64,000 nucleotides of DNA from Carettochelys insculpta (Eukaryota; Chordata; Testudines; Carettochelyidae): positions 3,298,001 to 3,362,000 of the forward strand of contig NC_134138.1 of NCBI RefSeq assembly GCF_033958435.1, written 5' to 3'. Within the stretch, counting starts at the first letter, position 1, and the number at the start of each line of letters is the position of its first letter. The translations under genes were made by a program, and so were the position numbers. Under the pieces are notes generated by a model that made no database searches, was not told the DNA's origin, and worked only from the letters and a program-made list of their open reading frames with translations. Shown one piece after another: positions 35,889 to 48,489 of this stretch.

Positions 35889-38800
35889 TAGATGCAGTCA
35901 TTGGAGCATCGTAGGTCCGGCCCGCTGGAGTCCACATGCTGGACCATGGCCCCTTGGAGACCACAAGACAAAAGATCCAATATGGACACTGCTAAATCCA
36001 CCTCATCCTGCTGAGGGATGGGCCCCCAGTCCAGACAGGCTTAACTGCTGAAGACTGAAGAACCAAGAAAGTCCCTGCCAGGGCCCATCTCACAGCTTTT
36101 CATACGCGGAGGGACAATTCTATTCTGCTCCATGGGCCTTGGCCCACCACCTGAGCCGGTGGGTCACTGTGCCGAGTTCCCATTCGTTGCAGGCCCAGCA
36201 GGAAACCCACCGTCACAAAGTGAGCGTTGGCCATCTGGGCCTCTGCTCAGTCTATTCTCCTGGCTGGGGTGGAGCCCCACCTCCCTCTGTGAACCTCAGC
36301 ACTGAAGCATTTCTCACACAGCTGCAGAGCTAAATGTCTATAACTCTGCCTACGTCCATGCTACAGACACACAAGTAGCACATATAGCTTCAGGGCATCA
36401 GCAGCTTTCATTCGACACCTCACATACCCCCTCCCCGCCCGAGGAACAACATTTGGGGCCAATAGCCACCCTGGGAATTCAAATAGCTTCCAGACCCCAC
36501 GTCATCCACGTCACTGCAGCATGCAGGGCAGCAAACAGGATCAGGGCACCAGGGCTGTATGGTAGCCAAATGACAGTACTGCAGGTGGCCCAGACAGAGA
36601 CACACGCCTCAAGGAGCGCGCTGGGGAGTGGGGCAAACTGGCGAGAAGGAGATCCCGGCCTGGGGCTGTGAGGGGCCTGCACTTTAAGCAAAGGTGCCCT
36701 GGAGTGATTTCTCCAGCCGTGCCCAGAACCTCCCGGCCGTTATGCCACTAGCATTGGCTCTGGGTCACTCCTGCAGGGACTCGGTGGGCTGTCGGGCTAG
36801 CACGGTTCGGGCTTGGTGGCCGAGCTGGAGTTCAGGAGTGACGCAATGGGCCCTTGGGGTGAAAAGTCGTGGGCTGGGGGAGTAACGTAGCGGGGCCCTG
36901 AGGCGCGGTGGGGGTATTTCACGGGCTCCGCGACAGGCGTGCGCATTCCATGTTCCAGCCAGTGTGTATCATGGACCTTGCAGGGCCTGGCCTGTTGCAG
37001 CTGTCCACTTGGAGCATTAGCCCTGTTGTCCACTTGCAGCACTAGCGCTGTAGGTCAGGCTGGAGCTGCGGCTGTGGTTAGCTCCATGTTCATAGCCGGA
37101 TCTCAGTTTGACTCCCACATGCCCCAGTCTCAGGGCTTTGCTGCCCCTGCTGGGCTAAGCCCAGCCAGGTGATTTGTGGGGGCCATGTTCTGAGATCGCT
37201 GGCCTGGGTAAGAAATTGGCCAAAATTCCCTGGAAACCAGAGGTGCTCCCTCCAGAACCTGCAGCCCTGGTCTGGAGTAACCAGGGGGGAATTCCAGCCT
37301 GCCCCGTAGTGCCTATCCAGGCAGTGCCGATGAGGCCCCACGTAACTGTACCCTCCTGGCTACTGGAGGCTGGGGTGGACGCCCTGCTGCAGAGGCTAAT
37401 TCCGTCTGGACCATCTCCCAGTTCCACCGTGAGCAGACCCCATCCCCTCTCCTTTCCCAGTCTCTGTGTAGCCGAGTCCTGCTTCTTCTGAGTCTGGGTG
37501 CCTGAGATCAGCTCGCAGGGCAGGGCAGGGCAGGGCAGGGCAGGGCAGCCACCTCCAGTGCCACGCTGGAAGAGCAGCGAGTGCACCAGACCAAGAGTCA
37601 GCTCCCAGCCAGGTTTATGAGCCTCCTTTCGGTCCCAAGGGAGAGTGCAGATGTCAGCTCGTTTCCTAACAGCGGCTGATGACAGTGGGCAAAGGGCAGC
37701 CAGGCAGGTGGCACCGGCAGGGCGAGCTGGGCAGGCAGAGAACCTTGTGTTTGGAGGAGGCTGTGGGCTCCCGTTGCTCTTAGTAGTAGCGGGGGGAGCA
37801 CGGGGGGGGCACACTCCAGGCCCCGGGTCTTGGGTCGGTTTTTGGGGAGCAGGTAACCCCGACCTGCCATGGAGCCCAGGGCTCCCACAGGCTGTCCCGC
37901 TGCTTGGGGCCGCCTTGCCGAGCAGGAGGAAGGATCTCATTTCCCGGGGAGGCAGTGCCGGGGCAGAGCATGCCCAGGACTCCCTCGGGGGATGTACATC
38001 TCCCGCCCCGGCAACGCACACGGGCCAATCTGCGGTGAGCTGTCAGCCAGCCCAGCCAGGCAGGCACCTTGTGCCGCTGCAGGTGACGGGCCCATCTCCT
38101 GTGCACAGGTGCGGAATGAGCAGGGGCAGTATTACCAGCGCTGCCTCTGGCAGCCCAGATGCCAGGGTGATGGGCCCCTCCCAGCATGGCTGGCCCTGTC
38201 AGGCAGTATGGCGCTTAGCCCCACCCTCCGACACAGTCCTTTCGCCCCCCCAGGTGAAGAGAGGAAGGTTGCGTGGCCAGGTCAGGCATCTCTGGGTGGA
38301 CGAGGGAGAGCGGCTGGGCTGAGCTGGAGCTGGGATGCAGGAAGTGTCCTGAAGGTGCGCTGGTGCCGCGTCCCAGCCCCAGCCCCAGGGCAGGAGGATG
38401 CACTGCAGAGCAGCCTGGGAGCACGAGCCGCTGCCAGCGGGGTTTGGTTCTGGCTCTGCCTCCTGTCGGCAGGGGTGGGTGGCCATAGGGGAGGGCAGCC
38501 CAAAGAGAGGCAGCCAGCACCGGGTTCTGCCCCAGGGGCTGGGGGCAGGAGCCTGAGGTGCAAACCTCCATCACTGACATGCAGATGGGAATCGCTGCAA
38601 TCAACAGTCGGGAGGGAGCCAGGAGTCCCAGGAGTGAGGGGCTGGGGTGCAGCCTGTGCAGTGCAGGATTACACTGCCGGCGCCGTGCACTGCCCTGGGC
38701 CGGGCTTTGCGCTGGCTCAGCCATGCAGAATAGTAGGCAAGGCGACCAGCGGTGCCTGGGGCAGAGGGGCTGGCAGCAGTCACCTGTCTGGCCTGGCCCC

Positions 38801-39607
38801 TCCGGCTCAGGTGGGCCTCTTGAGGGGGCCTAGTAACTCTTAGCTGGAGGGTTAATAGCTGGGCTTGTCCAGGGCAGAGAACAGGCCTCCTCTGGCTTTG
38901 CCTTCCCCCCAGGACTGCAGAGCTGTCCACGGGTCGCTTCCCTTGCAACGCACATCAACTCCTTGGGCTCAACGATCTGTTCCACCGGGTCGTTAGCCAC
39001 GGGCCCGGCTACGCTCCAGGCACAGCGTCCGCACAGATGTGGCTGCTCTGTGCGAACAGGGAGACGGTCTCCCGCCAGCGTAGTTAATCCGCTTCCCAGA
39101 GAGGTGCTCACTGTGTCAGAGGGAGGGGTTCGTCTGCCTGCACGGGGGTGAAGGTTGTAGCTGTGTCACTCCAGAGCAAGCAAACGGGAGCAGACTCAAC
39201 CCGGGACTCTCCCAGCACCTTGCCCAGACCTGAAGACAAGCTCCAGGTGGCTCGAAAGTGCCTCCCTCTCACCAAGGGACCTTGGTCCCCAGCGGGGCCT
39301 TGCCTGGCTGTTTGGGGACACTCAGCCTCCCGAGTTAGACCCTGAGTGTGTGGACGATGCCTACCAGCCAGGCAGTCCTGCTCCCCAGGAGCCCTGTGTC
39401 CAGCTGGGGCAGATCTCAGGGGCTGCAGAGGAAGCTGGGAGAAGCCAGCCAAACTCCCTTGTTGTCACAGCAGGTGCCTGGCTGAAGCCCTGGACCGGGA
39501 ACACCAGGACTCGTGAGCCAGCTGCAAATGTTATACGCAGGGAAGGTGATGCAGGCAGGCCAGTGTTCCCCAGGACCTAGGGAGGATGTACCTGACATAG
39601 GGGAGTC
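35889..39607. other. Mostly unrecognised sequence
   Basis: GC-rich from about 36.6 kb. It contains a (CAGGG)n microsatellite at 37515-37548 and an 80-bp relative of repeat Z at 36680-36760 (ACTTTAAGCAAAGGTGCCCT). Long open frames on both strands (for example 38021-37155 minus) show no domain and overlap each other. No host exon was recognised. Confidence 0.5.
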
Positions 39608-39964
39608 ACAGATTCACAGCCGGAAGACACCCCTACGGCGACCTTGCCTGCACTGACCCCTCCACCAGGCTGTCATTGCACTAGAAATTGGTATGACAGG
39701 TTCCCCCAGGATACCAGTGAGCCCGTGACCTACCAGCCAGGGCTCCCTCAACACAGTCCTGCTGCAACCAGACATCAGCCTACCAAGGCTTCTCATAGAG
39801 GTGGAGGACACACCTACCACGTTATTTACAGACTTCTGTGATGAGGGCTGCACAGGAAGGCTGCAGCTGAGGCCTTGCCCAGCGTCCGAAGAGCACACCT
39901 CCCTCTGGTGCGTAAGCCCACGTTATACCCCCCCTGTGCGGAACGGGGAACAGCCCAGCAGAAG

Positions 39965-40660
39965 CCCACAGAATCATGGCATCATGGAAGGGACCTCGAG
40001 AGCGTATGAGAGGTCAACAAGTCCAGTCCTCTGCATTTATGACTCTCCCAGGCCAGGGTTTGTCTGCCCTGAAAAACCTCCAGCGATGGAGATTCCACAG
40101 CCTCCCCAGGCAATTAATTCCAGTGTTTGCCCAACCTGAGGGTTGGGAGGTTTTTCCTCAGGTCCAGCCTACCCCTCCCTTGCTGCAGTTTAAGCCCATT
40201 GCCTCTTGTTCTAGCCTCAGAGGTTAAGGAGAATAACGTATCTCCTGGTAACAACCTTTCAGGTACTTGAAAGTTCCAATTGTCCCCCTCTCCCCAAGTC
40301 TTCTCTTTTCTAACTTAAACAACCCCAGTTCTTTCAATCCTCCCTCACAAGCCATGTTCTCTTGCACTTTCTCCATTTGCCTTGCTCTTCTCTGGACCTT
40401 CTCCAAAGTGTCCACATCTTTCCTGAAATGTGGGGCTCAAAACTGGAGACAATAGCCCAGCTGAGGTCTAAGTTTCACAGAGTAGAGCAGAAGAATGATT
40501 TCTCAGATTTTGCATGCTCCAATAAACGCACCCCAGAATGACGTACCAGGGTTTTCTTATCACACTGTTGACTTATAGGCAGCTTGTGGCCCACTCTGAC
40601 TCCCAGATCCTTTCTGCCGTGCTCCTTCGTAGGCATCTGCCATTTTGTAAGCGTGAAACA
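39965..40660 (-). mobile_element. CR1 LINE fragment
   Basis: Reverse-oriented CR1 3' half with broken frames: CAGAATCATGGCATCATGGA near 39970, then a decayed minus-strand frame (EKVQRRARQMEKVQENMACE, LKELGLFKLEKRRLGERGTI). It is more decayed than the CR1 at 19.7 kb. 39608-39964 may be a further diverged CR1 piece but cannot be shown. Confidence 0.85.
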
Positions 40661-40831
40661 AACTGTTACGCCCTAAGCGCAGTACTTTGCATTCATCCTC
40701 ATTGAATTTCATCCTATTTATTTCAGGTGCCTTTTTCCAGTTTTCCTCTCTCTGATTTGCTTTTCTGGATTATCTTTTTCTGATTTGTTCTCTTTGCCTG
40801 CTGTTTTTGGTTCTCTGTGTTTTAAATACTG

Positions 40832-40921
40832 AGTCCCTTCTGGCCTGGCTATGGTCTGAAAAAAGGGTTCTGCCATACAAAAACTCATCTAATAAACTAT
40901 TTCAGTAGTCTTTAAAGCACG
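40832..40921 (+). mobile_element. Penelope-like 3'-tail fragment
   Basis: CTGGCTATGGTCTGAAAAAAGGGTT, then CTCATCTAATAAACTATTTC and AGTCTTTAAAGC, the tail of the Penelope-like family. It directly abuts the MITE-a copy. Confidence 0.75.
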
Positions 40922-41308
40922 TGCCGCAAGCTTCGAAATTGCCACGCAAATGGCCGTTTTGAAGTTCACTAATGAAGCGCTGAAATGCCTATTCAGCACC
41001 TCATTAGCATATGGACGACAGCGGCGCTTCAAAATTGACGCTCCTCGCCGCCGCGCGGCGCGTCCAGACGGGGCTCGTTTTGAAAGGACCCCGCCTACTT
41101 CCAAGTCCCCTTATTCCCATGAGCTGATGGGAATAAGGGGACTTGGAAGTAGGCGGCATCCTTTTGAAAACGAGCCCTCTCTGGACGCACCGCACAGCAG
41201 CAAGGAGCGTGAATTTCGAAGCGCTGCTGTCATCCAAATGCTAATGAAGCACTAAATAGGCACTTCATTAATGAACTTCAAAAAGGCCATTTGGAAGCTT
41301 GGGGCACA
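40922..41308. mobile_element. MITE-a foldback copy
   Basis: Arms CTTCGAAATTGCCACGCAAA and its inverted partner, with the palindromic centre CCCATGAGCTGATGGGA near 41116-41132. The terminal GTGCCGCAAGC and CTTGGGGCACA ends are decayed. Confidence 0.75.
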
Positions 41309-41404
41309 CATATATGTATCTCTTCACAGCTCTCTGTTTGATCTATTTTGTTATAATTCAGAAGAGTAGGGGAATGGAATATTACTGTTAACTGGAGTAC
41401 TCCA

Positions 41405-42010
41405 TTGCCCTACTCCTTCTCTGGTGAGGCAGCCTGGAGGCAGCTATCAATTCCTTAACACTCCAGGTCATGGCAACCAAAGATTCACACACTTTGAGGG
41501 TGTGTGTCTCGGGGGTCTACCGTATGTGGCTTGGCAACAGACGTTTTAGCATATAGGCATCTTCCTCAGCCTGGGACAGAGTTTGGGGGTTGACTTGTTG
41601 ATATGTGTGTGTAAGGAATGTGCCAGCTGGAGCTCAGGACTGGGAAAGGCTTTAGGCCCTGTGTGTTTCAGATCTCATTTGCATGAAAATCTAAATAGAT
41701 GCATATGTAATACCCTCTCAACAAAGTCTGATGGGAGGAGATGAAGCTGTGAGGTTTCATCTCTTGTCATGAGCATGTTCTTGTAAAGTCACAAGTTATG
41801 CTATCACCCAAAACAAAAAGCAGTCAAGTAGCACTTTAAAAACCAGGAAAATAGTTTATTAGGTGAGCTTTTGTGGGGCAGACGCACTTCTTCATACCAT
41901 ATCACCCAGTGTAAGAAATGTGGGTTCTCACCCATGCTTGAAGTATTTGTGCAATAAAGGGTAGTCATCGTGACCTTGGGAAGGTATGGGTTGCACAGGA
42001 ATCCTTTCAT
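41405..42010 (+). repeat. Repeat Y, copy 2, with a Penelope-tail insertion
   Basis: Same sequence as 29270-29800. A Penelope-like 3' tail in minus orientation (about 41815-41898) is inserted, flanked by a 9-bp duplication TATCACCCA. 42011-42194 is AT-rich spacer similar in character to that after copy 1. Confidence 0.85.
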
Positions 42011-42194
42011 CGGCACTATTAAGGTTTTTAAAAGTGCAAGTGTTTGGGGGGTGTGGCTAGTGGTGTTTTATTTGGAAAATTGGTTAGAGATTTTTCTGGT
42101 TGCTGTTGGACAAGGTTTGTGGGTTTGATATAATAAGTTTTCGGTAATTTTCTTTTATGAAAGGGGAAAAAGATAGGAGAAGCTCTTGGATTTT

Positions 42195-42360
42195 TGTTAT
42201 GGGAAGGATAGCTGAGTTAGTCTGGATCTGTAACAACAACAAAGGGTCCTGTGGCATCTTATAGGCTAACAGAAAAGATTAGAGTATGAGCTTTCTGTGC
42301 TCGAAACTTTTCTGTTAGTCTATAAGGTGCCACAGGACCCTTTGTTGCTGGTTTTTTCTT
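42195..42360. mobile_element. Short Penelope-type foldback
   Basis: AACAACAAAGGGTCCTGTGG and CTTATAGGCTAACAGAAAAG, followed by the inverted CTTTTCTGTTAGTCTATAAG and CCACAGGACCCTTTGTTG. It is the same head-to-head tail arrangement as at 59.3 kb but only about 120 bp long. Confidence 0.7.
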
Positions 42361-42449
42361 ATAAGCACGCAGTGGATTGTTGCCCTAGGGGTACCATTAG
42401 CAATTTAAAAGGGGTGCTGTAGAAGGCATGGAATTTGTAGCCAGGATTT

Positions 42450-42853
42450 TCAACCAGTGGAGTGTAGCTGTACTTTGGAATGGCTATGCTAATAACTGAA
42501 TGGAAAAGTACCAATGAGGTGCTGAAATGAATATTCAGTGCCTCATTAGCATGCTGTTGGACAGGGCACTTTGTGGCTTGGTTCCATGGGGATCCTTTGT
42601 GAAAGGCCCTTGCAAAATGGGAAATCTCCTTATCAGTGGATAGGAACAAGGGGATTTTGAAGTGTGCAGGACCCTTTGGGAAAGGACGCTCATGTAGCCA
42701 GCCCACACGCAAGCAAAATGGGGCACTTTTGAAGTGCCGTGGGCGGCAGTATGCTAATGAGGTGTTGAATATTCATTTCAGCACCTAATTAGTATTCTTC
42801 GATTTGGCCATTAGCACGGCCATTTCGAAATTTTGGCCGAGTGCGGCCACAGC
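42450..42853. mobile_element. MITE-c foldback copy
   Basis: Inverted arms: GGAATGGCTATGCTAATAAC and CAGTGCCTCATTAGCATGCT at the left, GCACCTAATTAGTATTCTTC and GGCCATTTCGAAATTTTGGC at the right. The centre is near 42640. A fragment of the same family is at 54200-54281. Confidence 0.7.
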
Positions 42854-43059
42854 CCCCTAGTCTTCGAAAGCCCCTAAAACCAAATAGGAATAAGGGGCTT
42901 TGCAAAGGGTCCCATCTGCACTGCATGGGCGGCCTGCTGTGGCTGCCGTTATGCTAATTAGGTGCCTCATATTCATGGTAGTGCCTCATTAGCATGTTCT
43001 GACCTTGCTTATTACCATGCCCCTTTTGGAAAGAAGGGGCTAGCGTAGACGTAGCCTTT
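42854..43059. mobile_element. MITE-b half element
   Basis: Right half only. It ends GGGGCTAGCGTAGACGTAGCC and contains the ACCAAATAGGAATAAGGGGC and GTGCCTCATTAGCATG blocks shared with the element at 2617-3410. 43060-43697 is unrecognised. Confidence 0.65.
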
Positions 43060-43697
43060 GTGAGACTCCTTCTTGGTAGGTGGTGTAGTTAGGCCCAAAG
43101 CTGAAACTGCTACGAGCTGAGCAGAAGAACTGGCGGCTCAAGCCATGGAGAGCTGGCTTTGCCTCCAGCCACAATACAGGGGACAAACAGCCAGTGGGGG
43201 GGCACACAGGACACTGGACCAATGAGAGGACGGCTGGCCTTGCCTCAGGCTCAATGAGGGGTGCATCAGGGTGATGTGTCAGGGCCTGCACAGACTGGAC
43301 AGAGTTGTAAGTGGGGCATTTGAGGTGGGGCGCAGAGAAAGTTTGGGTGTGTGGATTGGATCCTTACAGTACTGGACTGGTGAGCCTGAGAGGCAAAGGA
43401 CACTGCTCAATCCATCTGAGCTGGGACAGTTACTTGAGGGTTGGTTATGAACTCTGGGTGTGGGATTTTCCCAAGCTATTGCCATGTGATTTCTCTGCCT
43501 CTTTCATTAAAAGTTTCTTTTCTACACTCAGACTCTGTGCGTGCGAGTGGGGAAGCATCGCCTCTCCGAGGCGCCCGGGGGTGCACATTTCCCAGGCTAC
43601 TGGGTGTGGGCTGGAGCCAGTTCTGTGTGAGATGGGTGAAAAGGAGCCCCTAGATGTTGAACCCGGCCCTCCTTGCTGCCGACTCCTTCTGGCAGAA

Positions 43698-44517
43698 GAG
43701 TTACATGTGAACAAAGGACAGGAACGCTGCCTGTTGTGTCTGCCTGGCTGGCTGGGTTTGCTGGTCTAATGGGAACAGATAAGAGCAGTTACAGGGTTAC
43801 GGGCCGTGGTGCGGGCCATGGTGGGAGTGTAATACAGGAGCATACGCTGGAAGGCTGCCTGGCTCCTTCTCTCAAACTGAAGTCAAGTTAGGTCCAGTTA
43901 GGACTGGCAAGAGGGCTGGGGGGAGGGGCAGGGGCAGCAAAAGCAACAGTAAAAGCTAAAGAAACTCCTGGCCGTGGCCAGAACGCACCCTCTCCCGTGA
44001 CCCCTCCCCCGTGGGATACAAAGGAGGTGGGATGAAGCCTCCTGTCTCAGGACCTGCCCAAGTGGAAGTGACTATAAGGGATGTGGTTAAGGGCACACAC
44101 TGCAGGTATAGCGAGGCCTAATCAGAGGGGGTGTCAGGGAATGAGGTGAGCGCGGTGTTCTGCAGTGTCTGAGCTGGGAAGCGAGACAGCGTGAAAGCTC
44201 TGGGGTGTCAGGCTGGCAGAGGAACCCTGGGGAGCAGATTTGGCCGGGTTGCAGAGCTAGGGGTGCACTTGCTTGGAACTAACTTACTTCGGGCTTCTGA
44301 TCTCCTGATTTCCGCATCTGTGACAAGAGCTGGGGGCGGGGTGAAGGGAAAGCCTTCTGACACTGCCTCGCTGGGAACCAGAGCCACCTCCCCACTTCCA
44401 CCCCCACCAACCCCCCTCTACAGCCACTGGGCTCACACACCTCTAGCCTGGAGGCAGAGCTGGGCCCTGCCTGTTCACATTGTCCAAATGCCCACCAGCT
44501 ACACGGGGAGCCCTTGA
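43698..44517 (+). repeat. Repeat X, copy M (first half)
   Basis: Matches 31557-32353 with few differences, then stops abruptly at a Penelope-like 3' tail (about 44518-44698, plus orientation). The junction is a breakpoint relative to the full copies. Confidence 0.85.
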
Positions 44518-44698
44518 TGACGATTTTTGGAACTCTGGGCTTTATATATTGTGTCTGTTCTGGTCTGGCTATGATCTGAAGAAGTGGGTCTGTCCCATGA
44601 AAGCTCATCCCTGAATAAATTATTTTGCTAGTCTTTAAAGCGCTAGCGGACTGCTGTTTTGTTTTGCTAGAATACAGACTAACACGGCTCTCTCTGTC
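44518..44698 (+). mobile_element. Penelope-like 3' tail between opposed X copies
   Basis: TTGATGACGATTTTTGGAAC, GAAGAAGTGGGTCTGTCCCA, TGAATAAATTATTTTGCTAG and ACACGGCTCTCTCTGTCC. It is the reverse complement of 33213-33399, which also abuts the end of X, so the X-to-tail junction is the same event. Confidence 0.85.
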
Positions 44699-46390
44699 CT
44701 AAAGAAGCCGAGGTTAAGGGGCTTGCAAGCGGGCAAGCCGGAGGTGACGCGTGGGCTGCTTTACCGCCCAGCCTGCCGATCAGAGTGTGCCCAAGAGCAC
44801 TGATCCGAGTTTACGGGCTCAGCAGCTGCTGTCACAGTAACTGATTCCAAGGAAACTGTGGGGCAGAGGGAAGGGAATCCATACGTCCACACTCAATACC
44901 CCAAGAATCAGGGGCACCGTGTGGGAAGAGTTTAGCTACACACCCCTGCCAAGCTCTGAATGTGCCATTATATTTTCCCTCATTTGCCCTCCCCTAAAAT
45001 TAGAGTCAGCCACAGCTTTGCCCTCCAGTCTCCAAACGTTTCCGAAGCAGCCCCCCTGCAGGCCCCAGGGAGATGGCTGTGCCTATACGCAAATCTTCGT
45101 CAATCCCAAATGCCTTCTCAACTTGGGCCAATGGGGTGGAGGTGTCCCAAGCACCCGCAGAGTCCAAATAATGCTTCAATTGGGGTGCCGATGTTCTGGG
45201 AAGCAGCATCACGCCCCCAGCCGTGCCCCTGCGCAACACTACCTAATGCAGCCTTCCGGCAGGGAGTCACAAATGACGGTGTTGAGTGGCTCCATTCAGC
45301 TCAATGGCCGGTAGCTCTAAAACCTGGTGGTGGTCTAATGTTAACGAGCTTGCTGCAGACTGTTTAAACAGAGGTGCCCATCTGTAGCACAGCCTGGCCT
45401 GGGATCTGTCCCCCTCCTTGCCGTCACGGAGGTGTTTGCCGGAAAACCAGCTGCCCCAGCCGGTTGCTGACAGCTTTGCAACGATCTTTGCAAAAGCTGA
45501 ACAAACCTGAGCTGCTGCCCCTGTTCTCAAGCATTCTTCATCCAAAGGGCAAAACCCCTGGGCTCCCCGTTTAGCTGGTGGGCATTTGGACAATGTGAAC
45601 AGGCAGGGCCCAGCTCTGCCTCCAGGCTAGAGGTGTGTGAGCCCAGTGGCTGTAGAGGGGGGTGGGTGGGGGTGGAAGTGGAGAGGTGGCTCTGGTTCCC
45701 AGCGAGGCAGTGTTAGAAGGCTTTTCCTTCACCCCGCCCCCCGCTCTCGTCACACAAGCAGAAATCAGGAGATCAGAAGCCCGAAGCAAGTTAGTTCCAA
45801 GCAAGTGCACCCCTAGCTCTGCAACCTGGCCAAATCTGCTCCCCAGGGTTCCTCTGCCAGCCTGACAACCCAGAGCTTTCACGCTGTCTCGCTTCCCAGC
45901 TCAGACACTGCAGAACACCGCACTGGCCCCATTCCCTGACACCCCCTCTGATTAGGCCTCACTAGACCTGCAGTGTGTGCCCTTAGCCACATCCCTTATA
46001 GTCACCCTCCACTTGGGCGGGTCCTGAGACAGGAGGCTTCATCCCACCTCCTTTGTATCCCACGGGGGAGGGGTCATGGGAGAGGGTGCGTTCTGGCCAT
46101 CGCCAGGATTTTCTTTAGCTTTTACTGTTGCTTTTGCTGCTCCTCCCCCTGCCCCCCCCCCCCCGACCCTCTTGCCCATCCTAATTGGGCCTAACTTGAC
46201 TTCAGTTTGAGAGAGGGAGCCAGGCAGCCTTCCAGCCTATGCTCATGTATTACACTCCCACCATGCCCTGTACCACAGCCCGTAACCCTGTAACTGCTCT
46301 TATCTGTTCCCATCAGCCCAGCAAACCCAGCCAGCCAGGCAAACACAACAGGCAGCGTTCCTGTCCTTTGTTCGCATGTAACTCTTCTGT
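44699..46390 (-). repeat. Repeat X, copy R (full, inverted)
   Basis: Reverse complement of 31557-33211, running from AAAGAAGCCGAGGTTAAGG to TTGTTCGCATGTAACTC. With copy M it forms an inverted pair around the Penelope tail. Confidence 0.85.
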
Positions 46391-46397
46391 CAGAGGG

Positions 46398-46612
46398 TAC
46401 GTCTACAGTAGCCCCAAACTTCGAAATGGCCATGCAAATGGCCATTTTGAAGTTTATTAATAAAGTGCTGAAATGCATATTCAGCGCTTCATTAGCATGC
46501 AGGCTGCCGCAGTGCTTCAAAATTGATGCAGCTTGTCCCCATGCAGCTTGTCTGGACAGGAGTTCTTTTTGAACAGACCCCATGTATTTTGAAGTTTTCT
46601 TATTCTCACGTG
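46398..46612. mobile_element. MITE-a left half
   Basis: GGTACGTCTACAGTAGCCCC, then CTTCGAAATGGCCATGCAAA and AGCGCTTCATTAGCATGCAG. It stops near the centre of the palindrome. 46613-46887 is AT-rich spacer. Confidence 0.75.
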
Positions 46613-46887
46613 CAGAGTAACACATCCTCCAAACACTTCTTTTTTAAAAAACTTGAAGTACCCTAAAAAAATCAAAAAACTGTCAAACAATAAATTAAAC
46701 ACTAGCAAAAGAGCTCCCTAGGTGAGTTTCTATAGTGCAAAGATCTTTTTCCAAGTTTGAAAACACAACTGTTTCACAAAAGCCTATTTTTCAAAAACTT
46801 TTGTTAATTTTTAAAGCATTATTTCACTATATTTTTTTAAAGTGTATACCCCAGCACTGATTACTCTCTTCTAATACCCGATGAAAG

Positions 46888-47385
46888 GATCCCTGTGCAA
46901 CCCATACCTTTAGGCATAACGGTGACTACCCTGGACTGCACAACAACTTCAAGCATGGGTGAGAACCCACATTTCTTACACGCTTGATAGCATAAATTGT
47001 GCCTTTACAAGAACATGTTCATGACAAGAGATGAAACCTCACAGCTTCACCTGCTCCCATCAGACTTTGTTAAGAGGGTATTACATATGCATCTTTTTAG
47101 ATTTTCATGCAAATGAGATCTGAAGGACACAGGCCCTGAAGCCTTTCCCAGTCCTGAGCTCCTGCTGGCACCTTCCTTACACACACATATCAACAAGTCA
47201 ACCCCCAAATTCTGTCCCAGGCTGAGGAAGATGCCTATATGCTAAAATGTCTGTTGGCCAAGCCACATACCGTAGACCCCGAGAAACGCACCCTCAAGTT
47301 GCATGAATCTTTGGTTGCCATGACCTATAGTGTTGAGGAATTGAGAGCTGCCTCCAGAGCTGCCTAGCCATAGGAACAGCTAGGC
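46888..47385 (-). repeat. Repeat Y, copy 3 (inverted)
   Basis: Reverse complement of 29270-29800. 47386-47809 is AT-rich with two weak echoes of Y (for example AAGAATTGAGACCTACC at about 47641), so it may be an older decayed copy. Confidence 0.85.
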
Positions 47386-47809
47386 AATGAATTAATGTGT
47401 TTAAAGGGCATTTCATTGCCTGCCTGTTCTAAATTAAACAAAAATAGATGAGTTTGAACTTACAAAAGAATCTGTGTTGTTTGTTGGTGATAGTCTTTAT
47501 GTATGCCTTGATTTAGTTTCTTTTAACAATGGGGGTAGTGTTTGTGCACTGAAATGTCTTATACTAAGCTACATTTGGTAAATACCAGATACACATTCTT
47601 AAGTTGAGTGAACCTTTAGATACTATGATTTGGAGTACTGAAGAATTGAGACCTACCTAATTGTTGAAGGAGCTGAGAAATTGATGAGTGTATGTTTTAA
47701 GGGCAGACAATTTTTTGCATTCTCTGAATCCAACAAAGATATATGAGTTTAGGTTTATGTAAGAACCTGCTGTGTTTATCTGTACTAGGTGTAGTGCATG
47801 GGTTTTTTT

Positions 47810-48489
47810 GGCCGTGTCTACACGTGCACGCTACTTCGAAGTTGCGGCGCCAACTTCGAAATACCGCCCGTCACGGCTACATGTGTTGGGCACTATTTCG
47901 AAGTTGAAATCGACGATAGGTGGCGAGACGTCGAAGTCGCTAACCCCATAAGGGGATGGGAATAGCGCCCTACTTCGAAGTTGAACGTCAAAATAGGGCA
48001 CGTGTAGATGATCTGCATCCCGCAACATCGAAAAGTGGGGTCCGCCATGGCGGCCATCAGCTGAGGGGTTGAGAGACGCTCTCTCTCCAGCCCCTGTGGG
48101 GCTCTATGGTCATCGTGTGCAGCAGCCCTTAGCCCAGGGCTTCTGGCTCTGCTGCGGCAGCTGGGGATCCATGCTGCATGCACAGGGTCTGCAACCAGTT
48201 GTCGGCTCTGTGGATCTTGTGTTGTTTAGTGCAAGTGTGTCTGGGAGGGGCCCTTTAAGGGAGCGGCTTGCTGTTAAGTCTGCCCCGTGACCCTGTCTAC
48301 AGCTGTTCCTGGCACCCTTATTTCGATGTGTGCTACTTTGGTGTGTAGACGTTCCCTCGCAGCGCCTATTTCGATGTGGTGCTGCTCAACGTCGAAGTTG
48401 AACGTCAACGTTGCCAGCCCTGGAGGATGTGTAGATGTTATTCATCGAAATAGACTATTTCGATGTAGCGTGCACGTGTAGACGTAGCT
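47810..48489 (+). mobile_element. T element copy
   Basis: GGCCGTGTCTACACGTGCAC to GTGCACGTGTAGACGTAGC, same orientation as T1. It carries the small conserved frame (48183-47893, minus). Its right edge coincides exactly with the start of repeat Z. Confidence 0.88.

Noticed and set aside
37155..38021. 288-codon frame on the - strand
   Set aside because: Overlaps equally long frames on the other strand, contains a pentanucleotide microsatellite, and matches nothing known to me.
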